Assembly: GCF_030272615.1 (NCBI RefSeq)
Contig: NC_081412.1
Span: 141,400,747-141,464,746, forward strand
Source of the DNA: Cryptomeria japonica
Lineage: Eukaryota; Streptophyta; Pinopsida; Cupressales; Cupressaceae
Reading direction: 5' to 3'
DNA length: 64,000 nucleotides
The translations under genes and the position numbers were made by a program. Under the pieces are notes generated by a model. It did no database searches and was not told the DNA's origin. It saw only the letters and a list, made by a program, of their open reading frames with translations. The first letter of the stretch is position 1. Every line of letters begins with the position of its first letter. This document shows, one piece after another, positions 47,983 to 60,862 of this stretch.

Positions 47983-50209
47983 TAACTGTAGGTGTATTGC
48001 CAAACCATAATTAATAAGGTGTCTTACTGGTTTCTCCTTTGATATGTACTTTGTTGAATGTATAAACCGTTGTACTTGTTTCTTCTCTCTAGTAGATATG
48101 AGGTAGACTAGCTTCCATCATCATTGTTCTCACAGCATCCAAGATAGTTTTGTTCTTCCTTTCCACAACTCGATTCTGTTGAGGTGTTTGGGGAGCAAAA
48201 AATTATCTTCTTATACCATGCTTGTCACAAAAGTTATTAAACTCATCGGATGTAAATTCACCACCATGTTCTGATCTCAAACATTTCATCTTCAATCCTA
48301 TCTCAGTTTCCAAATTAGCCTTAAAGATTTTAAACTTTTCAAATGCTTCAGATTTTTCTCTCAGAAAAGTAACCCACACCATTCTAGAATAATCATCAAT
48401 GATTAGCATAAAATATCTATCACCTTGAAAACTTTTAACTCTAGCAGGGCCACAAAAATCAATATGAATAAGATCAAGAATATCATTTGGTTTATCTTGT
48501 ATACCCCTAAAGGAGGTTCTGACCTATTTACCCATTTGACATTCTTTACATATCGGATTATAGGGCTTCATAATCTTAGGTATATCCCTAACTGTCTTAG
48601 TTGAATTGATCATCACAATGAAATCAAAATTCACATGATACAACCTTTTATGCCATAGCCAACTCTCATCAATCTATGTAATCAAACATGTCTTCTCATT
48701 GGAGTTTAAGTGAAATATATTACTTTTTTTCTATGTACCAGTTGCAATCTCCAAGCCAAATCTATTAGTGATTTTGCATTTTCCATCCTTGAACTATAAT
48801 TGAAATCCTTTATCTACCAGTTGTCCTACACTCAAAAGATTATGCTTCAAACCTTTAACATAATAAACAATATCAGTATTGTACTTACCATCCAATGATA
48901 TAGTTCCTTTTCCTTTGATTATACATGCTTTGTCATCTCCAAATCTAACTAGACCACCATCAAATTCTAGCAAATACAAAAACTTGCCTTTATCTCCAAT
49001 CGTTTAATATGAACAACCACTGCCAATTACCCATTCATCCTTGTCTTCAATTTTAGTAGCAAGTGCCTTCTCTTTAGGTACATTCTCTCCTAGTGCTAGA
49101 TCATCTTCCTTGATAGCCAGGAATACCCATTCCTTCTCATTGCTAGATCCACTAGCAGAGTCTTTTATCAGTTCATCATTTGAATCAATAATACCTTCGT
49201 CATCTACTATGTAGCATGATTTGTCTCTATTTTTCTTGTATTTATACTTGTTCTGATATCCAAGGTTAGGCTTAAATGATCTTTTAACTCTTTCTTCAAA
49301 TCTTGAATTCCTTTCAGGACATCTAGATGCAAAATGACCAATCTTATTACATGCAAAACATTTAAAAGGTGTTTTCCCCTCCTACTTACTTCCTATTAGT
49401 CCTTTAGGTACTCTTCTAGTAAATAGTGCTTCAAACTTCTCAAACTCATCATCTTCTCTCTTCATATCTTCCAATTCCTTTACATATAACGCTTTCCAGT
49501 CTTACTTACTGGTTGTAGATGTAGATGCATGAAAAGAAAGTTCAGTCTTCACAGCTCTAGAAGGTCCAAATTCCTCAAGCTCAAAAGCAGATAGTTTCCC
49601 AACCAAAGTATCTCTGTTGACAGGTGTATTATCCATTGTTCTCAACTCATTAATAGTAGTAGCCTTCATTTTGTAAGCTAGTGGTAGAGCTCTCGGGACT
49701 TTAGAAACAATTTCATATTTGCTTAGAGTTCCACCCCAACATTGAATTCCCATAACAATATCATTTACCCTTTCCATGAATGCAGTAATCATTTCATCTT
49801 CTTCCATCTTCAGGTTTTCATATCTCACCTGGTAACCATCAAGTTTAGCAATCTTCCCTGCAGGGTCACCTTCATTAAGAGTCTCCAACTTATCCCATAT
49901 AGCATTTCCAAATGATTTGTCGGTTAATCCCATTACTTGTTGATCAGAAAGTGCACACAAGTGGGCTTCTCTTTCTCTACAATCATTTTCAAGCTCCTTG
50001 TCTAGGTTTGTCGAAGGAGGATTTCTAGATCACGGATTATAGGGTGTGACACCATTCTATGTGATCTCCCATATCTCCTTGCCAAGACATTTCAGATGAG
50101 TCTCCATCTGAATCTTCCATACTATGTAATTTGTTCCATCAAGCCTCAGAATATCCCTTCGAAAGATAGCTCCAAAAGAACTGGATCAACTTGAACTGTT
50201 AGTCGCCAT
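47983..50209 (-). pseudogene. copia integrase, protease and gag, element F-G (right piece)
   Basis: Continues the copia polyprotein after the nested insertion: integrase (MVWVTFLREKSEAFEKFKIF and HGGEFTSDEF near 48200-48410), GAG-pre-integrase with its zinc finger, protease, and gag. The gag ATG is intact at 50207-50209 (CCTATGGCGACTAAC). The CCHC knuckle is near 49330-49360. Multiple frameshifts and stops make it inactive. Confidence 0.88.
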
Positions 50210-50267
50210 AGGATCTTCCTCAAGTGGTTAATCTTTCTACAAAGAGGACCAAATCTCTGATGCCAAT

Positions 50268-51463
50268 TGTTAAATAGTTTAGATAACTGGAAGACAACTA
50301 AGACGGGGGTGGGTGAGGGGGTTGAATCAGTTGTCACAAATTATAGGAACCATTAGCAATTTAAACTTAAATACCGAAACCCAAAACAATTATACCAGAA
50401 TAGAAGTTAATCAATTAAGCATAAACAATAAACACAAAATAAAATCCATCCACACAACACCAAGATTTGTACATGGAAAACCCGGTAAAGGGAAAAACCA
50501 CAGTGGCAAGCCTACCCACAGTTAGATAATACTTCTGGAGTAAGTATGTGAATTACAATGAAGGGGTCTGCACTTGCAGGAAGACCAACAACCTAGAGCG
50601 CATTGCTCATCACTAAAGGAGCCTCACTGACTACATACAAGTCCAGACTACAATCCGGAGAAGTGTTGAACTACAAAAGATAGCATCTCCTATGCCTAAG
50701 TATTGTTCTAGTTAAGCTCAACACCGGAGGACTAAATCCTCCTACATAAACCCAATTCTCTCTCCAATGATCGACCAACTCCTCTGCCTGAATAATATTA
50801 CATTATTCGCACGTAACATTCCTTGACCATGACCTCTTACATTAACCATGATGATCTACAATTAGATCTTACATCCATATATACAAACCCTCGACCATAA
50901 ATAATCAGGTCAATCACCAGATAATAAATCAATTACATAATTACAAACCATGTTGGCCTTAGATAAAATAAATAATATCAACACATAAGACATCCTAGAA
51001 ATACATAAATACGTCCTATCCACATGTTACATTAAAGTCAGTCCATACGCTTCAGCAATGATCTCCAACCACCAAGTCTCAAACATGATCACCAACAACA
51101 TCCTGAAACTCCATCAGAAGCTACACCAACACCACTTATGCAATTCATCAAAAGATCTCCATCAAAATCTGTACCGGTGAAACCCTCGTTGGAACGAGAA
51201 ACCAATCTTCTAAGAAATCATGATAGCATCCAATCACTAGACCAAAACCAACTAACCAAATATGAGTATAAGCATCATGAATAAGTCAATTCCATCACCA
51301 GACTATACTGAAGCCTACTAGATCATGCCAGATCCAACTTAACTAGAAACCACTCAACCTATTGGGACCAAAAGGGTGTCGGTAAAGCACCCAAACAACT
51401 AGTATTGACATCAATGACAAAACATCAATGCAACACATAATCAATTCCACCAAATGGCCAAAA
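50268..51463 (-). repeat. LTR G, 5' LTR of copia element F-G
   Basis: 1196 bp, starting TGTTAAATAG and ending GGCCAAAA on the + strand. In the element's sense the first bases are TTTT in place of TGTT, a change also seen in LTR H. The hairpin loop near 50293-50335 has expanded to a longer G-rich run. Confidence 0.88.
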
Positions 51464-51468
51464 CACCT

Positions 51469-54144
51469 TTATTTGTTTTGACATTGTTTATGTTCGTAGA
51501 AAATCCTGTGGGAAATCGAATTTTTCATATGACTTCTTTTATAGCATTTCTTTGATGCTCTGTTAATAACCAAGGAAGGGCACTTATATTAATTTGGTCT
51601 CCATCGCTATTTAATTGAATGACATTTTTCATTTCATGATTGGCTTCCTAAATGTCACTATAAATTTTGACATTTTTTTCTTTTTCATGTCGTCATCCAA
51701 TATTTTCCATAACATTTCTATTAAATTCTTTCCGATATGCATTGTATCAAACAAATGCACAATTTGTAGCTTCTCATAGTAGGGAAACCTATTAAATTGT
51801 CTAGGATAACTTCTTAGTCCCTATGGAAGTTCGTCATTAATGCCTTGACAACCTTCATGAACCATATAATTTAAACAAATTAATAACGACAATAATTGTC
51901 AATTACAACATGAGTCAACAAAACACAATATAAAAATATACATTCCAAGTATATCATATATGATAGATAAAAAATTTGATTTGCTGTATAACCTTGATGA
52001 TTAATTCTATTATATTCCAACTTCCATAGGCGAGGTGTCATTCTTCGTGGTTTTGATGTTGTCTCTTCTTTCCCATTGAAAATATGTTTTTTCAGTAGTT
52101 CAATACTTATGATTTCTATGGAGAAAATTCCTATACTCATCAAACACCTCCTTTCCTAAACTTGTTGAATGACGACATTTCATCTTTGGACCACAAACTA
52201 GACATGCAAATTTTCCCTTTGATTGAAGACTTGCAATATCATATATAATTGGATTAAATATATCAATTTTTATAATTATATATAAAGAATAGATTATTTA
52301 AAAAACATTCAGGATATCTACTTCATTAAATTAAATATCATTAAAGTGCAGTTGAACATTATAACATACCACAAAAATGTGTTAGCCCTAGTCCATCATA
52401 GATTGTCCAAACAAGTATTGCATGGAATTGGAATTGTCTTTGTCCTATTGGTCTAGAGACATCATACATAGTGATGCCATTCCATAACTTTAGTAACTTG
52501 TCAATAAGAGGCTTAATATATACATTCATATCTTTAGCTTGGTACTTACCTGGTTAAATGAAGATAAACATTACATAATTATTATAACCATTTTACTGCA
52601 ATATCTATCAATTAATCTACATGACTATTAAATGAAAAAAATATAAGTCATTATGCAACAAATAAGACAAATGAGATGCTACTATGTTAAAGAAAGTTGA
52701 TGTAAACAAATACCTGAAACAATCATTGCCAACATTATGTGCTCCCTCTTTATTGACATCCATGGAGGAATGTTATTATTGATAACAAAAACAGGCCACA
52801 CCGAGTAAATAGATCTCATCTCTCCAAATGGATTGATACCATCCGCTACCAATGAAAGCTTGAGATTGCGAGGTTCTTCTTTAAAGTGTGGCCATTTTTC
52901 CTCCATGTCCCTAAATGAAGAACCTTTTGCAGTCATTCAAAGAATGTCATCTCCACTTCTATTCTGTGCATGGTAATCCATAAATTGCGCTAATCTTTCA
53001 CACCTAAATAATCATTGCATAGTGGAATAATGAGAATATAATGAACAACCTTGCAAGCCACCTTTTTTGTTAGTTGATATGTTCGATATCTATTGATATG
53101 ACATTCCAGTCATTCTGTTGCAAATTCATGTTGTTTATGGTATTAAATATGATCATTGGGACATGCATCTATTTCTTGATACTCCATTCCAATATCTTTC
53201 ATAATGGTAGATAAATCTCGGTATGAGTGACGTAAAATATTTGATGGTGGTAACAAAAATTCACCTATCAATCTACAACAAAAAAATAATTTGTTAATTA
53301 ATATAACAAACATTAATGGTACATATTTCATCCTTTATTTACTAGGGATGAACCAACAACAAAAATAGATGACATATATAACATACCTTAACATCCATGA
53401 GATTTCTATGTTGGATAAACCATTAATAACCTTCAAGTTCACCAACAACAATACAATAGAGAGAAGAGTTGTTTGGGATCCTTCATAAAGGGACTCATAT
53501 GCCTTCTCAAGTACAAGTAAATCTTGAACATCATCAAAGTCATCTAGATCATCATCATGATCAGCTACGCCACTAAATGTGCCATGGACCAATGTATTTG
53601 CACCATCGTCTTCAACTGTTTTTTTGGAGCATGATCATCTTCTTCCATATGATCATTAACTTCATCTTCAATATTCACAGCTCCATGTTCCTTCGCTTGC
53701 AAATCCACATTCTCTCAGCCATGATAATCCATATCATGTACCCTAGGGTACCTTACCTTTATAATAATGATTGACACAAATAAACCATGATCATGATCAA
53801 GTGATTTTTTTTATATATTAAAAATTATATTAAAATGATATAAACATTTACAAATTCAATCAATATAAAGATATATAATGAACAAATTATCAATGGACAA
53901 TAATAATGCCCCCTTCAACATGACCATGCTGCCTACAGTGTTTCTCAGTTGTTGTGATTAAAAGTCTTCTCATCTTTAAGCCCTTGCAATTATTGCAACG
54001 ATATTAACATTTCCCATCACCCTTTCTTTTCAATCTAGCCCACAATCTAGCAAGTGTTTCTTTATTTTGTTATGCACTAATATTATTTGAAACAAGGCTC
54101 CAATCAGCAAACCCACCCACAAGGCCTTCTTGGCACAATGTCTC
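51469..54144 (-). pseudogene. CACTA TNP2-type transposase, N-terminal part (Transposase_21)
   Basis: Exons on the - strand from right to left: a Cys/His-rich N-terminal block like the transposase-associated domain (YRCNNCKGLKMRR, TTEKHCRQHGH, near 53890-54020); an acidic block with EKAYESLYEG and NLKVINGLSN (53592-53400); IMKDIGMEYQEIDACPNDH (about 53270-53145); then RLAQFMDYHAQNRSGDD and the Transposase_21 core PRNLKLSLVADGINPFGEM followed by NIPPWMSIKRE (52990-52690). Next come KDMNVYIKPLIDKLLKLWNG (about 52545-52380), KGKFACLVCG and KKHIFNGKEETTSKPRRM (52240-51960), and LFDTMHIGKNLIEMLWKIL (near 51720). Donor and acceptor sites fit between several blocks (for example CAG before KYQAKDMN). 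Stops and small indels abound. A third copia insertion lies at 54145, at the N-terminal edge, so the 5' end of the gene is not seen. Confidence 0.88.
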
Positions 54145-54330
54145 TGTTAGACAGTTCAAATCACCGAAAGACAAATGAGAGGGAGGGTGAATCAATTGTC
54201 ACAGGTTATTAGAACATTTAGCAATTCAAACTTTAATACCAAAACCCAAAACATTAATACTAGAATTCTTAAACCAAATACCAGAATAACAGTTAAACCA
54301 ATTAAGCATAAACAATAATCACAAAATAAA
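54145..54330 (-). repeat. LTR H, left piece
   Basis: The first 186 bp of the 3' LTR of element H, ending in the target duplication ATAAA (54326-54330). The hairpin reads GACAAATGA/TCAATTGTC. It continues at 60863. Confidence 0.9.
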
Positions 54331-55387
54331 TGTTAGGCCTCGGAGACAACTGAGAAGGGGGGTGAATCAGTTGTCAAATAAATTCAAACCAAAACAACTT
54401 AACCAACTTTAAAGCTTATTACCAGTAAACCAAACTTTTATGCTAGTAGACAGTTTTATCAGTTAATTACATTACCACTAAAGATTAATGCATGAAATAG
54501 AAAGACAATAATATCCACAACACATAACACCAATATTTGTATGTGGAAACCCTGTAAGGGGAAAAACCATGGTGGGAAAACTTACCCACAATCAGATGAT
54601 ACTACTACAGATAGTATGTGTATACAAATGGGGTCTACACATGCAAAAAGGCCAAGCGCCTAGAGCTCACTGCTCAAACACAAATAGCAGTCACACTGAC
54701 TACAATTGGATGGTTAAATCCAATAAGGATGTACTGCTCAAAAAAGCATCTTCATATGCTAGATTCAGTACTAGTTTATTTATAATAAACCTTCACAAAA
54801 CATTCCATCAACCTTCAAGAGATGTCTGCGTGTATAGCTCTGCTTATTTTTGCATATACTGAATTACAATCCTTCTCACATTCACCATCTGATCTTACAA
54901 ATAAGATCTTATATTTATACCATAACCTAAGACCAATTTTAGTAGGTTGGCTCTAGAAGATATTACAATAAAATCAATTTACAAATAAATCAATCACCGA
55001 TGCAATAACCGATACAACATGTCAGTTGAATGCATTTACAACAATAGTAAATCATCTCCATGAAGTGTCGTGCTAATTTGGAATAGATAAGCATGCTGGT
55101 GTATAACCTGGACCTATTTGTCGGTAACAACAAATATGCAAATATGAATATGCCAATGAATAAATCTCCAAGACAAAGTGTCCAAACGATGTCTTCATCA
55201 TAACCAGGTATTTTTCATGCCATTCTAAATGCCGGTGAACATCATATCTTGCGAGTGTACTAGATATCAGTGACTGTGCATAAGTCACTTGCTTGCCAGT
55301 GAACATTTTTGATTCTTCAAAGTGCTAGAGTTGATAAGTGATAGTAGGTATTGACATCAATGACAAAACCATAACAAAATACCAACA
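54331..55387 (-). repeat. 3' LTR of the nested copia family 2 element
   Basis: 1057 bp, from TGTTAGGCCT to ACCAACA on the + strand, followed by the polypurine complement ATCTCTCCCTTTGG. TATA-like ATTTATA at 54912-54918 (TATAAAT on the - strand). Hairpin GACAACTGA/TCAGTTGTC near 54344-54374. Confidence 0.93.
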
Positions 55388-55772
55388 ATCTCTCCCTTTG
55401 GTATTGATGGCAACACAAGATGGAAAAACCATCAAAGTGCCAAATACCAAAACCCTACCAAAACCCAACAATCTCCCAAAAAGAGATCATAACTAGAAAT
55501 CAAAATATAGATACAGAGAGTAATTAGTTTCCCTCAAAATAAAAATCTCTCCGCAAATGAATAATCTCTCCCCAAGAGATAAAGTGTTTTTCCATATTAA
55601 TCTCCCCCCCTCTGACATCAAATGCCAAAGCCAATACAAAACTAGATTCAAATACAAAATACCAACCAATTCAGTATACCAACTACTCCCCTTGAGAAGT
55701 AGCTCTCCTCATCAAAATCGAAGTAAAAGATTTCTCTATTAGTTCTATCGGTTGATGATAAACATCAACTGT

Positions 55773-58700
55773 CTAAGTCTCTATCAGTGGGGGTATGACC
55801 CCAAGCTAATCTCTTAGATATTCAAAAGTCTCCTTAGGTAAAGGCTTAGTGAGAATATCTGCAATCTGCTCTTTAGTATTCATATAAACCAGTTTTACTT
55901 CTTTTGCTTCAACATTCTCTTTCAAAAAATTCAATTTGCTAGAAACATGTTTGGTTTTAGAATTTAGTACCGGTTTCTTAGATATATCAATTGCTGCAGT
56001 GTTATCATGATAGATAGTTATAGGTTCTTTGCATTTTACTTTTATGTCCTTCAACATTTGTTTAAGCCATAATACATGTGTACAGTTAGTTGCTGCTACA
56101 ACATAGTCTAATTCTGTTGTTGATAAACATGTGCAACTTTGTTTCTTACTCAACCAAGAAATTAATCTGCTACCAAGAAAAAATGCTCCACTGGTGGTGC
56201 TTTTTCTATCATCCACATCTCCTGCCCAATTTGCATTTGTGTATGCACATAATTCAAAGTTTTCATCTCTAGGATACCATAAACAAAGATTTGTAGTGCC
56301 TTGTAAATACCAGAAAATCCTTTTTACTACTGATTCATGATTTTCTTTAGGATTACTCTGAAATCTTGAAACAATACATACTACATTCATAATATCAGGT
56401 CTTGTTTGTGTCAAATACAGTAGGCCTCCTATTATAGATTTATACCTAGTTGGATTAATAGGTGTAGATTCATCCCTTATTGATAATTTGTCATTTGTAG
56501 TCATAGGTGTGCTTACCAGTTTAGAGTTCTCCATCCCAAATTTCTTTAGTAAATCCTTCAAGTACTTGGATTGACTCAAGAATATACCTTTATCAGTCTG
56601 TGAAATATGCAATCCAAAAAGAAAAATTATTTCTCGAATCATAGACATTTCAAATTCTTGTTGCATTTCAATAGAAAAGTCTTTACATAATCCATCTTCT
56701 CCTCTAAAGAAAAACTTCTATAACCAAGATGTCATCATTAGTCACTTTATAGTATAAGTTGCTGTCAGCATTACCTTTAGAAAAACCAATCTTCAAAAGA
56801 TATTTATCCAATCTTGCATACCAAGCTCTTTGAGCTTGTTTCAACCCATACAAAGATTTTCTTAATCTACAAACCATATCTTTGTTATCTGTCAAAGAAA
56901 ATCCACCAGGTTGCTCAATGTAAACTTCTTCAATATCTCCATTCAAAAATGCACATTTGACATCCATTTGATATACTTTGTAGTTCTTATGTGCTGCAAA
57001 AGCCAAGAATAATCTGACTGCCTCAACTCTAGCTACCGGTGCAAAGGTTTCATTATAATCAATTCCTTCTTTCTGAGAATATCCCTTACACACTAGTCTT
57101 GCTTTATTTCTGATTGCCTTGCCATCTTCATTAAGTTTATTTCTGAATACCCATTTTGTTCCAATTACATTTTTGTCTTTAGGCCGGGGAACTAATGTCC
57201 ATGTGTTATTTTTCTCAATTTGTTCTAGTTCCTCTTCCATAGCTTTAATCCATTGTTTATCTTCACATGCCTCATTAACTAATGATGGTTCAATTTGACA
57301 AATAAGGCATACCTCTTCATTTGCCAGTCTTCCTCTTGTCATAACTCCTTTATACTTGTTTCTAATTATCTGATCTTCAGAGTGATTCAATCTTATATAC
57401 CGAGGTGTCTTTGTTTGTTGTTGTTCCTCAGTTATAGTGGAATTTTCAAATGATACTGGTGTAACTGGATCTTCATTCTATACTGGTGGGTTCAGTGTAG
57501 GTTCATTTATCAGTATCTCTATTGCCAGTTAAGAGTCTATGTACCTTGTAGTACCTCTAAATTGTTCATCCATCTTCACATTTTTACTTTCAACAATTTT
57601 CTGCAATCTCTTGTTAAAACATCTATATGCCTTGCTTTTAGATGAATAACCAAGAAATATTCCTTCATCACTTCTAAGATCAAATTTGCCAATATACTCA
57701 TCTCTTCTAACATAGAATTTACTTCCAAATATTCTGAAATATTTAAGAGTAGGATTAATACCAAACCATAGTTCATGAGGGGTCTTACCGGTTTCTCCTT
57801 TGATGCGAACTTTGTTGAATGTGTAGACCATTGTGCTTACTTCCTCTCTCCAATATACATGTGGTAGATTTGCTTCAGATAACATACTTCTAGCTGCATC
57901 CAAGATAGTTCCATTTTTCCTTTCTACAACTGCATTTCGCTATGGTGTTCGGGGTGTTGATAACTATCTTCTGATTCCATTCACTTCACATAATGCATTA
58001 AATTCCTTAGATTTAAATTCACCTCCTTGATCTAATCTCAAACATTTGATTTTCTTACCGGTTTCATTTTCTACCATTTATTTGAATAGTTTGAACTTCC
58101 CAAGTGCTTCTGATTTTTCTCTAAGAAAAGTAACCCAGCACATTCTAGAGTAGTCATCAATGATTAGCATGCAATATCTATCACCTTGTAAGCTTTTAGT
58201 TCTATCAAGACCACATAAATCGGTGTGATAGAGTCTCTTATGCCATAGCCAACTTTCATCAATATGTGCAATCAAGCATGTCTTTTCACTATTATTCAAA
58301 TGAAATATATTATATCTAGTTTGATTACCGGTTGCAATTTCCAAACCAGTTCTGTTCATAATTTTGCATTTTCCATGTTTGAATTGTAACTGAAATCCTT
58401 TCTCAACTAATTGACCAACACTCAAAAGAAGATGTTTTAAACCTTCTACATAGTAAACATTGTCAGTATTATGCTTACCATCAAGAGATATTGTACCTTT
58501 ACCTTTGATCAAACAAGCTTTATCATCTCCAAATCTTACCAGACCTCCATTATATTCCTGAAAAGTCAAGAATTTGCTTTTATCACCAGTCATATGATGT
58601 GAGCATCCTGAATCAATGATCCACTCCTCCTTAACTTCAATTTTAGCTACCAGGGCCTATTCTACCGGTTGAACAGTAGGTGTCAGTTGATCTTCTGTTA

Positions 58701-59739
58701 TAGCAACAAAAACCCATCCATTATCTAACAGATCTTCATCAAAATCATCAATGACTCCTTAATCAACAAGATAACAAGATTTATCTTTATTCTTCTTAAA
58801 TATGTATCTCTGATATTTAGGGTTAGGCTTGAAAGTTCTCCTAGCTTCTTCTCTTAGTCTAGCATGTCTATTAGGGAATCTAGAAGCCATATGACCAATC
58901 TTATTATAGTTAAAGCATTTAAAGGGTGTTTTACCTTCATACTTACTTCCAACTAAACCTTTAGGCATTTTCCTTGCAAATAGTGCTTCAAGTTCTTCAA
59001 GTTCTTCATTTCCTCTCTCGCTTTCTTCAAGTTCTCTTGCATAAAAGGCTTTCCAATCAGATTTGTCAAATGATGTTGCTGATGATGTTGATGTCTTAAA
59101 AGCTAAATCTGTCTTTATAGTAGCAATAGGACCAAATTCCTCAATTTCAAAGGCTGAAAGTTTTCCAATCAATGTATCCCTAGTTACTGATGTATTAGAC
59201 ATTGTTATCAGTTCATTTATAGTAGTAACTTTAATTTTGTATGTCGGTGGCAATCCTCTTAAAACTTTTGAAACAATTTCATCTTCACTTAAGGTTCCTC
59301 CACAACATTTAATACCCAAAACAATTTCATTTACTCTTTCCATAAAAGCAGAAATCCTTTCATCTTCTTCCATTTTTAGATTTTCATATCTGACCCAGAA
59401 GCTTTCAAGTTTTGCAATTTTGACTATGGAATCTCCTTCGTTCAATGTTTCCAAATGATCCAAAATAGCTTTAGCAGATGATCTATCTGATAATCCCATG
59501 ATTTGCTGATCTAATAATGCACTCAAAAGTGCTTCTCTAGCTTTGCAATCATTTTCCTCATCTTTTCCTAAGGTAGGTGGATTAGGCTAACTGAGAGTAG
59601 GAGTAGTATAGCCATTCTTTGTAACTTCCTAGATGTCCTTTCCAATGCAAATCAAATGTGTCTCCATTCTAATCTTCCATATACCATAGTTGGTTCCATC
59701 AAGTTTAGGACTGTCCTTCCTGAAATAGTTTGAAGACAT
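55773..59739 (-). pseudogene. copia gag-pol of the nested family 2 element
   Basis: Gag starts at 59739 (ATG, MSSNYFRKDSPKLDGTNY). It has one stop where TGG (GKDIWE) became TAG near 59631, then a long readable stretch 59526-58759. Its CCHC knuckle is degenerate (CFNYNKIGHMASRFPN). The protease/GAG-pre-integrase frame 58593-58078 runs into integrase, but about 55-60 codons including the CEEC half of the zinc finger are missing at about 58228. The integrase C-terminus is 57903-57529. Reverse transcriptase (57390-56704) is cut by a 14-bp deletion at 56709/56710 that removes the VDDI codons and shifts the frame. The rest of reverse transcriptase and RNase H are open from 56666 to a TAG at 55806-55808, with the family's normal stop at 55773. 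Confidence 0.93.
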
Positions 59740-59781
59740 TGGATCTCCTCAAGCTGTTAAACTTCTGCAAAAGAGGACTAA

Positions 59782-59793
59782 GTTCTGATACCA
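59782..59793 (-). other. primer-binding site of the nested copia family 2 element
   Basis: Reads TGGTATCAGAAC on the - strand, matching the initiator-Met tRNA complement except for one base near its end. It lies two bases from the 5' LTR. Confidence 0.85.
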
Positions 59794-59795
59794 AT

Positions 59796-60857
59796 TGTTA
59801 GGTCCTAGAGACAACTGAGATGGCGGGGGGGTGAACCAGTTGTCAAATAAATTCAAACCAAAACAACTTAACCAACTTTAAAGCTTAATACCATTAAACC
59901 AAACTTTTATGCCAGTAGACAGCTTTATCAGTTAATTACAGTAATGGTAAAGATTAATGCATGAAATGGAAAGACAATAACATCCACAACACTTAACACC
60001 AATATTTGTACGTGGAAACCATGTAAGGAGAAAAACCATGGTGGGAAACCTTACCCACAATTAGATGATACTACTGCAGATAGTATGTCTATACAAATGG
60101 GGTCTGCACATGCAGAAAGGCCAAGCACCTAGAGCTCACTGCTCAAACACAAATACGAGTCACGCTAACTACAATTGGATGGTTAAATCCAATAAGGATG
60201 TACTGCTCAAAATAGCATCTTCATATGTTGGATTCAGTATCGATTTAGTTCTAATAATCCTTCACAAAACCTTCTATCAACCTTCAAGAGATGTCTACAT
60301 GTATAGCTCTGCTTATTTTTCACATATACCAAATTACAATCCTTCTCACATTCACCATCTGATCTTACAAATAAGATCTTATATTTATACCATAACCTAA
60401 GACCAATTTTAGTAGGTTGGCTCTAGAAGATATTACAATAAAATCAATTTACAAATAAATCAATGACTGATGCAATAACTGATACAACATGTCGGTTGAA
60501 TTCATTTACAACAATAGTAAATCATCTCCATGAAGTGTCATGCTGATCTGGAATAGATAAGCCTATTAGTGTATAACTTGGACCTATTTGCTGGTAACAA
60601 TAAATATGCAAATATGAGTATTCTAGTGAACAAATCTCCAAGATAAAGTGTCCAAATGATGGCTTTGACATAACCAGGTATTTTTCATGCCATTCCAAAT
60701 GCCGGTGAACATCATATCCTACCGATGTACCAGATACTGGTGATTGTGCATAAGTCACTTGCTTGTCGGTGAACATTTCTGATTCTTCAAAGTGCTAGAG
60801 TTGATAAGTGATAGTAGGTGTTGACATCAATGAAAAAACCATACCAAAATACCAACA
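59796..60857 (-). repeat. 5' LTR of the nested copia family 2 element
   Basis: 1062 bp, from TGTTAGGTCC to ACCAACA on the + strand. TATA-like box at 60382-60388. The terminal hairpin has gained extra G residues and one stem change (GACAACTGA/CCAGTTGTC). Confidence 0.93.
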
Positions 60858-60862
60858 ATAAA

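Larger units (their letters stand above)
36656..51463 (-). mobile_element. copia family 1 element F-G, carrying a nested gag-only element
   Basis: A single copia element with a left 3' LTR (F) and right 5' LTR (G), flanked by a perfect 5-bp target duplication CACCT (36651-36655 and 51464-51468). It inserted into an exon of the CACTA transposase gene. Subtracting the nested 7.8-kb element leaves an internal region of about 4.6 kb, normal for the family. Confidence 0.93.
54331..60857 (-). mobile_element. copia family 2 element, nearly complete, nested in LTR H
   Basis: 6527 bp with both LTRs, a primer site, gag, pol and a polypurine tract in order, flanked by a perfect target duplication ATAAA (54326-54330 and 60858-60862). 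The LTRs agree at over 90% by eye. This is the youngest-looking complete copia element in the window, but key deletions have removed the reverse transcriptase active site and the integrase zinc finger. Confidence 0.95.

Noticed and set aside
53577-53774. + strand open frame in the CACTA region
   Set aside because: It is the shadow of the transposase exon on the - strand.
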